Shown here piece by piece: positions 25,423-36,779 of a stretch of 64,000 bases of DNA; positions within the stretch are counted from its first letter, which is position 1; the number at the start of each line of letters is the position of its first letter. Location: NCBI GenBank assembly GCA_900498135.1, contig LR026961.1, forward strand, positions 3,516,868 to 3,580,867, given 5' to 3'. The translations under genes and the position numbers were made by a program. Below the pieces are notes generated by a model. It saw nothing but the letters and a program-made list of their open reading frames with translations, did no database searches and was not told the origin of the DNA. Origin of the DNA: an uncultured Desulfatiglans sp. (GTDB taxonomy: Bacteria > Desulfobacterota > DSM-4660 > Desulfatiglandales > Desulfatiglandaceae).

Positions 25423-26497
25423 ATACCGCGACAGATCCGTTGCACAGGCCTTAACCGCGCGGATCGGACGGATGGTCGAACGGGTCGGGCGGCCGATCCG
25501 CCTGATGGAGATCTGCGGGACGCACACCATGGCGATCTTCCGCCACGGCATCCGAAGTCTTCTGCCCGGGGAGATCGATCTGGTCTCGGGTCCAGGGTGC
25601 CCGGTGTGCGTCACGGCCGCCGAGGACATCGATCGATGCCTTCGGCTCGCGCGTGAGCCGGGCGTGATTGTGGCGACCTTCGGGGATCTCCTGCGCGTTC
25701 CAGGCAGCGGTTCGTCGCTCCGGCTGGAGCAGGCCGCGGGCGCGGATGTGCGCATGGTCTACTCCACCATGGACGCCGTCGACCTGGCGAAGGAAAACAA
25801 GCGCTCCGATGTGGTTTTCCTGGGGATCGGTTTCGAGACGACCGCCCCGACTGTCGCAGCCGCCCTGCAGACGGCCGGGCGGCAGGGTATCGAGAACTTC
25901 TCGGTCCTCGCCATGCACAAGCTGCTGCCGCCTGCGATGCAGGCGCTCCTGGCGGATCCGGATATCCATGTGGATGGCTTCATTTGTCCGGGGCACGTCA
26001 CGACGATCATCGGGACGTCGGCCTACCGGGATGTGGCCGAACGTCATCGCAAACCCTGCGTGGTGACGGGTTTCGAGCCGGTCGACATTCTCGAGGGGAT
26101 TCTCATGCTGACCGGACAGATCGCGCAGGGGCGCTCCGAGGTCGAGATCCAGTACCGCCGGGGGGTGAGCGCCAAAGGCAACCCAGGGGCCCTGGCGTGC
26201 ATGTGGGAGGTCTTCGAGTCGGCCGATGCGCTCTGGCGTGGCCTGGGGACGATCGCCGGGAGCGGCTTGAAGATACGGGATCATCATGCCGCCCGGGATG
26301 CGCGGCTGCGCTTCGACCTGGCCGTCCCGCCGGCGCTGGAGCCGGCCGGCTGCCGCTGTGCCGAGGTGTTGAGGGGGCGGATGCGCCCCACCGAATGTCC
26401 GCTTTTCGGCCGGCGCTGCACGCCCCAGGATCCCGTAGGCCCCTGCATGGTCTCGGGCGAGGGGACGTGTGCGGCCTATTACCGGTACCGCTGCTGA
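25406..26497 (+). CDS. hypD: Hydrogenase maturation protein HypD
   Basis: A 363-residue HypD, the Fe-S scaffold on which the Fe(CN)2CO unit is built together with HypC. The active CGTH motif lies in EICGTHTMA, with GPGCPVC and GFETTAPT also present. The C-terminal cysteines (CRC, TECPLFGRRC, GPCMVS, GTCAAYY) provide the [4Fe-4S] ligands. GGGGGGAC precedes the ATG at 25406, inside the end of hypF. The usual neighbours hypC and hypE are missing from this window; the next gene is a kinase-like gene only 8 bases on. Confidence 0.96.
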   Translation: MKHIDEYRDRSVAQALTARIGRMVERVGRPIRLMEICGTHTMAIFRHGIRSLLPGEIDLVSGPGCPVCVTAAEDIDRCLRLAREPGVIVATFGDLLRVPGSGSSLRLEQAAGADVRMVYSTMDAVDLAKENKRSDVVFLGIGFETTAPTVAAALQTAGRQGIENFSVLAMHKLLPPAMQALLADPDIHVDGFICPGHVTTIIGTSAYRDVAERHRKPCVVTGFEPVDILEGILMLTGQIAQGRSEVEIQYRRGVSAKGNPGALACMWEVFESADALWRGLGTIAGSGLKIRDHHAARDARLRFDLAVPPALEPAGCRCAEVLRGRMRPTECPLFGRRCTPQDPVGPCMVSGEGTCAAYYRYRC

Positions 26498-26505
26498 GGT
26501 CTTGC

Positions 26506-27180
26506 ATGTTCGAGAACATCCGTCTTTCCGACCTGCCCGAACGGGCCGTGCGTGTGCTGAGGGCGCCTTCGAGCACCCGACCGGCCATCTGGCTCCTCGA
26601 GGAAGAAGGGGCAGGGGCCGTCGTCAAGGATTTCAGCGTCAACCAAGCGTGGTACCGCCACACGGCCGGACGCTTCCTCGTCTGGCGGGAGCAGAAGGCC
26701 CTGCGGCGTCTTGCCGGCGTTCCGGGCGTCCCGCGGTTGCTCGGGGTGGTCGACGGGGTCGCGATCGTCATGGAGCGGCTGCCGGGCCGGACGCTCGAAA
26801 ACCTGGAGCAGGAGCGCAGGCTCGAACCGGGCTTCTTCGATCGGCTGCGGGAGGTGGTTCTGCAGTGCCATGCGAAGGGAGTCGCCCACTGCGACCTGAA
26901 GCGCGCCGCGAACATCCTGTTCGGAGACGACGGCCGGCCTTATATCATCGACTGGGGGGCTTCCATCTCGGCGAGCGAGTTCCGGTTCTGCGGGTTGAAG
27001 CGGATCTTCGAGCGCTTCGAAGAGGACGATCTCCTGGCGGTGATCAAGGTGAAGCTGCGCCATTGCCCGGAGCAGGTGAGCGCGGACGAAAAGGCCCGCC
27101 TTCACTGGCGGAGCGCCCCGGAGCGCCTCATCCGCCGCCTGCGGGACCGCCTGCGGGAGATCCTTCAACGGGTCGCCTGA
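26506..27180 (+). CDS. Small protein-kinase-like (RIO/Kdo-kinase type) protein
   Basis: A 224-residue protein with a compact kinase fold. VVKDFS carries a candidate ATP-binding lysine, VAIVMERLPG is the hinge, HCDLKRAANIL is the catalytic loop (HxDLK-x4-N) and IIDWGAS is the DFG-equivalent. The glycine-rich loop is poorly conserved, as in RIO and lipopolysaccharide-kinase relatives. The substrate is unknown. It starts 8 bases after hypD and so is probably the last gene of the hyp operon, where hypE would be expected. Its 3' end overlaps the convergent cupin gene by 53 bases. Confidence 0.8.
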   Translation: MFENIRLSDLPERAVRVLRAPSSTRPAIWLLEEEGAGAVVKDFSVNQAWYRHTAGRFLVWREQKALRRLAGVPGVPRLLGVVDGVAIVMERLPGRTLENLEQERRLEPGFFDRLREVVLQCHAKGVAHCDLKRAANILFGDDGRPYIIDWGASISASEFRFCGLKRIFERFEEDDLLAVIKVKLRHCPEQVSADEKARLHWRSAPERLIRRLRDRLREILQRVA

Positions 27181-27562
27181 CAGCGCCCTGGCACCCTTCC
27201 TCGGTGTCTTCGTAGACCTCGGGCTCGAAGCGCGGGGTGCACAGCGCCAGGAAGGCGAGGTCCGAGCTCCCCGTGCTGGTGATGCGCTGGGAGGCGCCCG
27301 GCGGGATGAGGATGACGTCGCCCGGAAGGACTCGGGCCCCGGGCATCCCTTCGACCTCCACCAGCCCGGCCCCCTCCAGGATGACATAACGTTCGACGGT
27401 TCCCCGCAAACGGTGCCATCGGGTGGTCCGGCCGGCCGGGACCCTCGCGCGGGCGACCGAGAGCCCCGGGTCATCGGCCGAGTTGGACACTTCGATGATG
27501 AAACACCCCTCCTCCGTGTAGAATTCCGCAGAGGGATCGAGCTGTTTGACGACGGGCTGCAT
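27128..27562 (-). CDS. Cupin-domain protein
   Basis: A 144-residue small beta-barrel protein. Cupin motif 1 is represented by RWHRLRGTVERYVILEG and motif 2 by PGDVILIPPGASQRI, so metal binding by H and E is possible although the first motif has only one clear histidine. I start at 27562, where AAGGAG precedes the ATG, not at the longer frame from 27610. The gene is convergent with the kinase-like gene and overlaps its end. The specific activity cannot be assigned. Confidence 0.8.
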   Translation of the reverse strand: MQPVVKQLDPSAEFYTEEGCFIIEVSNSADDPGLSVARARVPAGRTTRWHRLRGTVERYVILEGAGLVEVEGMPGARVLPGDVILIPPGASQRITSTGSSDLAFLALCTPRFEPEVYEDTEEGCQGAVRRPVEGSPAGGPAGGG

Positions 27563-27663
27563 GCTGCCACTCCTTGACGCTCCCCGCTTTGCCGCGGGAC
27601 ACTCCGACAAACGAACGGATGCGGCCGCAAGAGGGCCTTGTCCGGGCGCGAAAACGCCGTCTT

Positions 27664-29211
<1,548 letters not shown>

Positions 29212-29791
29212 AAGGGAATCCTTTCTGTTTTCTCCAACGGGAAAGGTCAGCGGGTTTCACCAGGCTTTCATCCGGATGAAAGCCTGGTCTTGAAGGTCTC
29301 TTCACAGCGCACCGCGATCGATCCGAAACCACGGGCGTTCAGAACAGGATGCGCTCCTTCGGGCCATAGCACAATCGCAAGGCAGGGGTCAAGCGCACGC
29401 TTCCAGCATCCGTCCCCGAGGAACGATGCACAGAGTTCTGTGCGATTCTCAAGGCCAGGTTTTTTCGGATGATGGGGCTCCCTCTCTTTGGAGAAGCAGT
29501 GGGACGGGCATCTCCCGGAGCCTGCAAAAAGTCCAGAGGAAGAAGCTCAGTCCGCGGGGCTCCGCGTCGTTAGCCGATGCATGCGATTTCAGGAGTTATT
29601 TTTGCCGTGGTCGGCGTCTCCCGCCCCGGTATGGGGCTCTTCTCCCCTGCCGCTGAACTCGGCCAGAAGATCGCCCACGCTTGGTGGGAAGTGAAAAAGC
29701 GGTGCTTGCGCAGCCTGGCACATGGCTTGCAAATACTGCGGGGTGCCGTGAGTGATCCGATGCGGGGGTGCGAAGCGAAGCCTCCGCGAAG
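29212..29791. other. Intergenic region with a perfect palindrome
   Basis: No gene is supported in these 580 bases. The 30-bp palindrome at 29259-29288 is the only strong signal. I see nothing else of note from 29290 to 29760. Confidence 0.45.
29259..29288. promoter_or_regulatory. Perfect 30-bp palindrome, candidate operator
   Basis: ACCAGGCTTTCATCC is followed immediately by its exact reverse complement, giving 15 pairs with no loop. It lies 48 bases upstream of the acyl-CoA synthetase start (opposite strand). Long palindromes in this position are typical of TetR- or GntR-type operators in fatty-acid metabolism. No such regulator is encoded nearby. Confidence 0.5.
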
Positions 29792-30199
29792 ATGCCGTTG
29801 TTCATGTTCAAAGAAAGGGTTGCCTCCTTGAAGAAGAACCTTCTCCCAGTCGGAGCGTGCCTGCCTGCGCTGCTGATCTTTCTCGTCCTGACGCTGACGT
29901 ACATCGCCTCATCTGCGGGGATGCAGCGGCCGCCGGACCTCTGTGACATCGACACCCAAACCGCCGGCCCCGTCCGGCTGGGGATCGAATTTATTTTCGG
30001 GCAGGCCTTTTACATCCTTTCGGCCTTGTCCCTTTTCTGGTCCGCACTCCTTGTCTGCCTGGTGTGGTCCGTCAGACAGAGATACGCAGACCTCATCCGG
30101 AAACGGGACGAGTTGGAGCGGATCACAAACGAATTCCAGGAGCGGTTGCGGGGCAGGACCGGAGGCGGCCGCCCCGATTCCGATGCGTCGATTTTATGA
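29792..30199 (+). CDS. Two-pass membrane protein with C-terminal coiled coil
   Basis: A 135-residue protein with two hydrophobic segments, VGACLPALLIFLVLTLTYIA and the stretch around AFYILSALSLFWSALLVCLV, separated by an extracytoplasmic loop with one cysteine. A charged region of heptad character (RYADLIRKRDELERITNEF) follows, probably a cytoplasmic coiled coil. No family is recognised. The ribosome site before 29792 is weak and 29804 is an alternative start, so existence rests mainly on the plausible membrane-protein composition. Confidence 0.55.
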   Translation: MPLFMFKERVASLKKNLLPVGACLPALLIFLVLTLTYIASSAGMQRPPDLCDIDTQTAGPVRLGIEFIFGQAFYILSALSLFWSALLVCLVWSVRQRYADLIRKRDELERITNEFQERLRGRTGGGRPDSDASIL

Positions 30200-30381
30200 A
30201 GCGGTGAAAGGGTGACGTTCGTGGTGTCGAAGGCCTAGGAGTCCGCTCCGACGGCCGCCAAGGTCAGGAACAGGTTGCCATGTCGGCTTGAACTCCGTCC
30301 CGATCCTGTGGGGGAGGCAGCAAGATCCGGGGGGCTCTCTGCTGTCAGGTGTATTCAAGCAGACCGGCAGCCTTTTTCCTG

Positions 30382-30410
30382 GGTGCCGGGATCTTGGAGA
30401 TCCCGGCACC
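30382..30410. other. Perfect 12-bp hairpin
   Basis: GGTGCCGGGATC (30382-30393), loop TTGGA, and GATCCCGGCACC (30399-30410) pair without a mismatch. TTATT follows. It could be a terminator for the gene ending at 30199 or part of a structured element with the next hairpin; the distance and weak T-tract make a simple terminator uncertain. Confidence 0.5.
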
Positions 30411-30418
30411 TTATTCCA

Positions 30419-30473
30419 ACAAAGAGGACCGCCTTATTCTTGGCATGGCCAGGGATACAGCGGTCCTCTTTGT
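30419..30473. other. Long extended hairpin (14 bp plus inner stem)
   Basis: ACAAAGAGGACCGC (30419-30432) and GCGGTCCTCTTTGT (30460-30473) pair perfectly. Inside, after a 2x2 internal loop, TATTCTTGGC and GCCAGGGATA pair with two G-U wobbles around an ATG loop. The whole 55 bases is one extended palindrome. A non-coding RNA or mobile palindrome is possible. Confidence 0.5.
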
Positions 30474-30737
30474 TTGTCCCCTTCATTCGTTTCATTTTTT
30501 GGGGCAGGGGACAGAACCACGTTGTATAATGCCGGCAGGCTGCCTGCCCATCTGCACCCTGGTGGATCTCGCTGCGTTCAGGGACGATGGAGTGCCCTGC
30601 CTCTCTGAAGTGGATAGGTCCTTCACGGTGGTTTTAAGGGCTCGAGGCAGCGCGCCGGCCGGTCGGATGGGCGGACGATAAGCGGAGCCTTTCCTACGGG
30701 CCGGCCCAAATCTTTCAGGGATGGGGTGAAGGAGGAG

Positions 30738-31922
30738 ATGAGCGGTATGACTGATAGCGTTGGTTCGAGGCGGTTTGCGAAATGGTTGCGGACATCTTTA
30801 TGGATCGGGATGACCGTGCTTTGCGCTTCAACGGTCGGCGGTGCGGCCTGCGCCGAGGGACCGGGGCCCGAAACAGGCCATGGATGGCCCGACCTGGCGG
30901 CGTTGGTCAGGGTCGGCGGACCGCTCTCTTTTTGCGGAGAACCGGTGCCTCTCGACAACCGGGAGGTGCGGGAGCGGCTCGAGAAAGAGCTGCTGCTGAC
31001 GATCTGGGACCGGCCGCAGGTGATGCTCTGGTTGAAGCGGTCAACGCGCTACTTTCCCGCCATCGAGCAGATGCTGAAGGATGCGGGTCTCCCTGAGGAC
31101 ATCAAGTACGTGGCGATCGCCGAAAGCGCCCTGCGGGCGCATGCGGGGTCGCCGAAAGGGGCGATCGGCTTCTGGCAGTTCATGCCGGCCACGGGGCGCC
31201 GGATGGGGCTCAGGATCGATTCGCACCTGGACGAACGGCGGAACCTGCGCACTTCGACCGATGCCGCGATCCGCTACCTGTCCGCCCTCTATGCGCAGTT
31301 CCAGTCCTGGACAATGGCCGCGGCGGCCTACAACATGGGGGAGGCCGGCCTTCAGACGGAGGTCATGGAGCAGGGGACCGACGATTACTACGCGCTCTAC
31401 CTGCCGCTCGAGACCCAGCGGTTTCTCTTCCGCATTTTGTCAGCCAAGATGATCTTCTCCGATCCCCTCAGGTACGGGTTCCGTCTCGAAGAAGAAGATT
31501 TTTATCCGCCGGTGGCGTCGGAGAGGGTGCAGGTCGCCTGCGCACAGGCTGTGCCGATCCGGGTCGTGGCGCAGGCGGCGGGGGCGACATTCAAGCTGAT
31601 CAAGGATCTCAACCCGGATCTGAGGGGGTATTATCTAGAGAGCGGGACCCATGAGATCGCCGTGCCCGAAGGGGCTGGCGAAGATTTCCAGCACCGTTTC
31701 GAGGGGGGACTGGCATCATGGAGCAAGGGGCGCGCCGAACAGGTCTACACCGTCAGGAGCGGTGACAACCTGTCCATCATCGCCGAACGCTTCAATGTGC
31801 CCTTGAAGGCGCTGCTCATCTGGAACCGCCTCGACATGAACCACCCCATCCAGCCTGGTCAACGCCTGGTGATTTATCAGCCCGGCCGGGAGAATTCCCC
31901 CGACGCCTCGGCGGCTGAATAG
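30738..31922 (+). CDS. LysM lytic transglycosylase, short form
   Basis: A 394-residue exported murein transglycosylase. An N-terminal hydrophobic segment (LWIGMTVLCASTVGGAA) is a signal peptide or anchor, with no clear lipobox. The SLT domain has the catalytic glutamate in VAIAESALRA, then GAIGFWQFMPATG and AAAYNMGEAGL. One LysM repeat (YTVRSGDNLSIIAERF to PGQRLVIY) ends the protein. The ribosome site GAAGGAGGAG is close to the ATG at 30738; 30747 is also possible. It is a paralogue of the three-LysM enzyme at 11221-13077. A degenerate dispersed element follows its stop. Confidence 0.92.
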   Translation: MSGMTDSVGSRRFAKWLRTSLWIGMTVLCASTVGGAACAEGPGPETGHGWPDLAALVRVGGPLSFCGEPVPLDNREVRERLEKELLLTIWDRPQVMLWLKRSTRYFPAIEQMLKDAGLPEDIKYVAIAESALRAHAGSPKGAIGFWQFMPATGRRMGLRIDSHLDERRNLRTSTDAAIRYLSALYAQFQSWTMAAAAYNMGEAGLQTEVMEQGTDDYYALYLPLETQRFLFRILSAKMIFSDPLRYGFRLEEEDFYPPVASERVQVACAQAVPIRVVAQAAGATFKLIKDLNPDLRGYYLESGTHEIAVPEGAGEDFQHRFEGGLASWSKGRAEQVYTVRSGDNLSIIAERFNVPLKALLIWNRLDMNHPIQPGQRLVIYQPGRENSPDASAAE

Positions 31923-31931
31923 GCGCAACCT

Positions 31932-32029
31932 CCGAAGGAGGCTCGCAGTGCGGCCTGCAGGTCGCAGCGCAAGCAACCCTGCAGATGGATGCCGAGATTG
32001 GTTAAAAAGACCCTTTCCGTATAGAAACT
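31932..32029 (-). repeat. Dispersed palindromic element, copy 7 (degenerate)
   Basis: Reverse-oriented and eroded. CGGCCTGCAGGTCGC replaces the central palindrome, and GCCGAGATTGG followed by AAAGACCCTTTCCG marks the end. The outer repeat is damaged (CGTATAGAAAC). It lies directly after the transglycosylase gene. Confidence 0.6.
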
Positions 32030-32050
32030 CGGCAGCTGCAAGAGGGTGAG

Positions 32051-32109
32051 CCCAAAAGGGGGCCGGTGTATTTTTTGGCACGACCGAAAATGCACCGGCC
32101 CCTTTTGGG
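32051..32109. other. Very strong 59-base hairpin
   Basis: CCCAAAAGGGGGCCGGTG (32051-32068) pairs with CACCGGCCCCTTTTGGG (32093-32109) with one bulged G. The stem continues inward (TATTTT with AAAATG, one G-U), giving about 23 pairs around a 12-base loop. It may terminate the transglycosylase transcript or be an independent structured element. No clean T-tract follows. Confidence 0.55.
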
Positions 32110-32312
32110 TTGGATTTGACTTTTTATGTAATTTCTATTAAAATAGTTTGAGATCAAAGCAATATCAATGAAACCCGCGCGTCATGCCGGCCAAGCACCA
32201 GGCGCCTGCGGGGTCGACCGCACAAGCCCGTTTCTTCAGGAATGAGCTCCGACATGCAGGCGCCTTGCCGGCCGGTGAAGTGCGTGCAGAATCAGCGAGG
32301 AGAAGAGACAGG

Positions 32313-33956
32313 ATGTGTACCATTTGTGGACATTATGTGGAAAACGGAAGCATTCCATCGGTCGACATATACGATATGCTCAAGAAAATGGCCCACCGCG
32401 GGCCCGATACGCACGGCGTCTTCATGGACGGGGCCGTCGAGCGGGCCGGGGAGATCGACGCTTTGAAGGAGACTCTCCGCGCTCCAAGCCGGATCGCCCT
32501 GGGGCACTCGACCCTGAAGATCGTCGGACGGGGGAGGCTGGGACAGCCCTACTGCTCGTGCGACGGAAAGCTGACCATGATCCACAACGGGGAGATCTAC
32601 AACTACCGGAAGCTTCGCACCCTTCTGGTTCGACCCCACGACATCAAGACCACCAGCGACAGCGAGGTGGTGGTGCATCTGCTCGAGGAGACCTACCAGG
32701 GGGATCTGCTCGATGCGGTGAAGAAGGTGATGCCGCTGCTCGACGGGATGTACGCGATCGCGGTGACGGACGGGAAAACGGTTGTGGTGGCGCGTGACCC
32801 CATCGGGAAAAAGCCGGTCTATTACACCCGCAACGAGGGTACGACCTACTTTTCTTCGGAGAAGAAGGCGATCTGGAACGGCAGGACCGCTCCCACGCGT
32901 CTCAATCCGGGGGGAATTCTCTGCCTCGAGGGGGCGGGTCCTCAACTGCACGAGGGATACCACCTGCAAGCCCCCCCGATCGATATCGTCGATTTTCGCG
33001 AGGCGGTAGAGGCTTATAAGGACGTTTTGGTCAAGGCGTTGAAGAAACGGCTGACAGGCCTCACCCAATCCCGGCTGGGCGTCATCTTTTCCGGGGGGAT
33101 CGATTCGGTTCTGATCGCGAAGCTGCTCCAGCGCGAGGGGAAATCCATCATCTGTTACTGCACCGGTACATCGGAATCCGGGGATATGATCGCCGCCAGG
33201 TCTGTTGCGGAGGATCTGGGGCTGGAGTTGAAGACCACGGTGATCGACGAGGGGACCGTCAGAAAGATCCTGCCGGAGGTCATTCGGAACGTGGAGGAGA
33301 GCGGACTGCTCCAGGTGGAGGTCGCCATCCCCATGTATATGGCCGCCAGGCTCGCTGCACAGGACGATATCCGTGTCATGTTCACCGGTCAGGCCGCTGA
33401 CGAGCTCTTTGCCGGATACCCCTGGTACAACGATGTGCTCGAGGAGGACGGGTATCTGAGGCTCCACGAGAAGCTCCTCGAGGACCTCGGCATGCTCTAC
33501 ACGGATACCCTCGAGCGCGAAGACAAACTGACGATGGCCCATGCGATCGAACTCCGGGCGCCGTATCTGGACCGGGATGTCATCCAGACCGCCATGCGCA
33601 TCTCGCCACGCCTCAAGCTGGATGGACCGGGCGACGCCCTTCGCAAGCGGGTGCACCGCCAGGCCGCCGTCGAGTTAGGGGTGCCGCCCTATCTCGCTTT
33701 CCGGGGGAAAGACCCGGCGCAATCCGGCTCCGGGATCCACGGGATCATCGAACGGATCGCCTCGGGCTCCGGGCAGTCCATCGACGCCGCGCTGGTCGAC
33801 GAGAACGTGCGCAGGGACAAGGGGAGCCTTTACCGTTACGGCGAGAGCCTCTACGGACGGGATCTCACCCGGTCGTACCTTCAGGAGATCGAGCAGACCA
33901 TCCAGGATTCCTACACGTGCAGTTTCCTGTCAGCCGCTGCGGGAAGCGCCGGGTAA
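32313..33956 (+). CDS. asnB: Asparagine synthase (glutamine-hydrolysing) family protein
   Basis: A 547-residue class II amidotransferase. The N-terminal glutaminase domain starts at the catalytic cysteine (MCTICG, C2) and contains HRGPDTHG and IHNGEIYNY. The C-terminal synthase domain has the ATP PP-loop FSGGIDS, then FTGQAADELFAGY and the aspartate-binding-like IELRAPYLDR. It would make asparagine or amidate another acid. GAGGAG precedes the ATG at 32313; the longer frame lacks the N-terminal cysteine and is wrong. The stop overlaps the start of a nitrilase-like gene (TAATG), so the two are coupled, which is not the usual asnB arrangement. Confidence 0.92.
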   Translation: MCTICGHYVENGSIPSVDIYDMLKKMAHRGPDTHGVFMDGAVERAGEIDALKETLRAPSRIALGHSTLKIVGRGRLGQPYCSCDGKLTMIHNGEIYNYRKLRTLLVRPHDIKTTSDSEVVVHLLEETYQGDLLDAVKKVMPLLDGMYAIAVTDGKTVVVARDPIGKKPVYYTRNEGTTYFSSEKKAIWNGRTAPTRLNPGGILCLEGAGPQLHEGYHLQAPPIDIVDFREAVEAYKDVLVKALKKRLTGLTQSRLGVIFSGGIDSVLIAKLLQREGKSIICYCTGTSESGDMIAARSVAEDLGLELKTTVIDEGTVRKILPEVIRNVEESGLLQVEVAIPMYMAARLAAQDDIRVMFTGQAADELFAGYPWYNDVLEEDGYLRLHEKLLEDLGMLYTDTLEREDKLTMAHAIELRAPYLDRDVIQTAMRISPRLKLDGPGDALRKRVHRQAAVELGVPPYLAFRGKDPAQSGSGIHGIIERIASGSGQSIDAALVDENVRRDKGSLYRYGESLYGRDLTRSYLQEIEQTIQDSYTCSFLSAAAGSAG

Positions 33957-34738
33957 TGAGAGTCTGCATCGCCCAGATCAATTACAGCTCCGAGAACATC
34001 GGTCGCCACTACGAACGTATCACCGGGATCATCGAAGCCCACCGTTCGTGCGATCTGATCGTCTTCCCGGAGCTGATCCTGCACGGGCACCCGTCCTTCG
34101 AGCGTCCGGAGGGGTTTCTCTACCGGAAGATGAAGGTCGTTTACAGCACGATCTCGAGGGACCTCTACCGGTTCGTCGAGCGCGCGGGCGCCCGTGTCAT
34201 CATCGGGGAGTTGAAACGCAAAGGGGATGACTACTTCAATGTCGCCACCTACATCGACGGAGGACGGATCGAAAGCTATGTCAAGAGCCATGTCCACTGG
34301 ACGGAACATTTCGTTCCCGGAACGCGTTTGAAGGTCTTCGATTCGCCGTTTGGCGGCATCGGGGTCAATATCTGCTTCGATGCCGCCTTTTCGGAGGTGT
34401 GGCGGGTGCTGGCGCTCAAGGGGGCATGGATCGTGGTCAATATCGCAGCGGTTCCAAGGACCTTTCCCGTGGAGAACATGTGGCGGCGCTTTACGGGTGC
34501 GGCGGTCTTCAACCAGATCTTCGTCGTTTACGCCAACCGTCCCGGCGGCTACTTCGGCGGCTACAGCGCCGTGTTCGGACCGCGCGGGGAGAGGTTGGCG
34601 AACGCCGGTGCGGACGAGGAGGTGTTCGAGGTGGAGATCGATCCCGCCCGGGTGATCGAGTGGCGTCGGGAAGAGGATATCTACGCCAACCGGCGGCCGC
34701 TCCTTTACCGCGACATCACCCACCGGCACAGGTCATAG
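33956..34738 (+). CDS. Carbon-nitrogen hydrolase (nitrilase superfamily)
   Basis: A 260-residue amidase/nitrilase-fold hydrolase. The catalytic triad is visible as E in VFPELIL, K in YVKSHVHW and C in NICFDAAF. It is likely a cytosolic amidase or glutaminase-like enzyme. Its start overlaps the stop of the asparagine synthase-like gene by one base, implying translational coupling and a joint job. Possible roles are supplying ammonia to the synthase or hydrolysing its amide product; neither is provable here. It ends 27 bases from the convergent acetoacetyl-CoA synthetase gene. Confidence 0.88.
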   Translation: MRVCIAQINYSSENIGRHYERITGIIEAHRSCDLIVFPELILHGHPSFERPEGFLYRKMKVVYSTISRDLYRFVERAGARVIIGELKRKGDDYFNVATYIDGGRIESYVKSHVHWTEHFVPGTRLKVFDSPFGGIGVNICFDAAFSEVWRVLALKGAWIVVNIAAVPRTFPVENMWRRFTGAAVFNQIFVVYANRPGGYFGGYSAVFGPRGERLANAGADEEVFEVEIDPARVIEWRREEDIYANRRPLLYRDITHRHRS

Positions 34739-34765
34739 GTTCCTCTCTTTCCGCTCTCCTTTTGC

Positions 34766-36721
<1,956 letters not shown>

Positions 36722-36779
36722 GATATGATCCTCTCTGCTCAAATGGTTAAAGGATAAAGACGACCGCGGCATCTCCGCA

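Larger units (their letters stand above)
30200..30737. other. Intergenic region with two strong hairpins
   Basis: No gene is supported in about 540 bases. Two adjacent strong hairpins occupy 30382-30473. A TATAAT at 30525-30530 has no matching -35 box. The remainder shows nothing recognisable. Confidence 0.45.
31923..32312. other. Intergenic region before asparagine synthase
   Basis: About 390 bases without a gene. It holds the degenerate element (31932-32029) and a very strong hairpin (32051-32109), followed by an AT-rich stretch (32118-32165) that probably carries the promoter of the asnB-like gene. I do not see a clear -35/-10 pair. Confidence 0.45.

Noticed and set aside
32086..32096. 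TTGGCACG word in the hairpin loop as a sigma-54 promoter
   Set aside because: The -12 GC lies several bases too far away, and the word is inside a 59-base hairpin.
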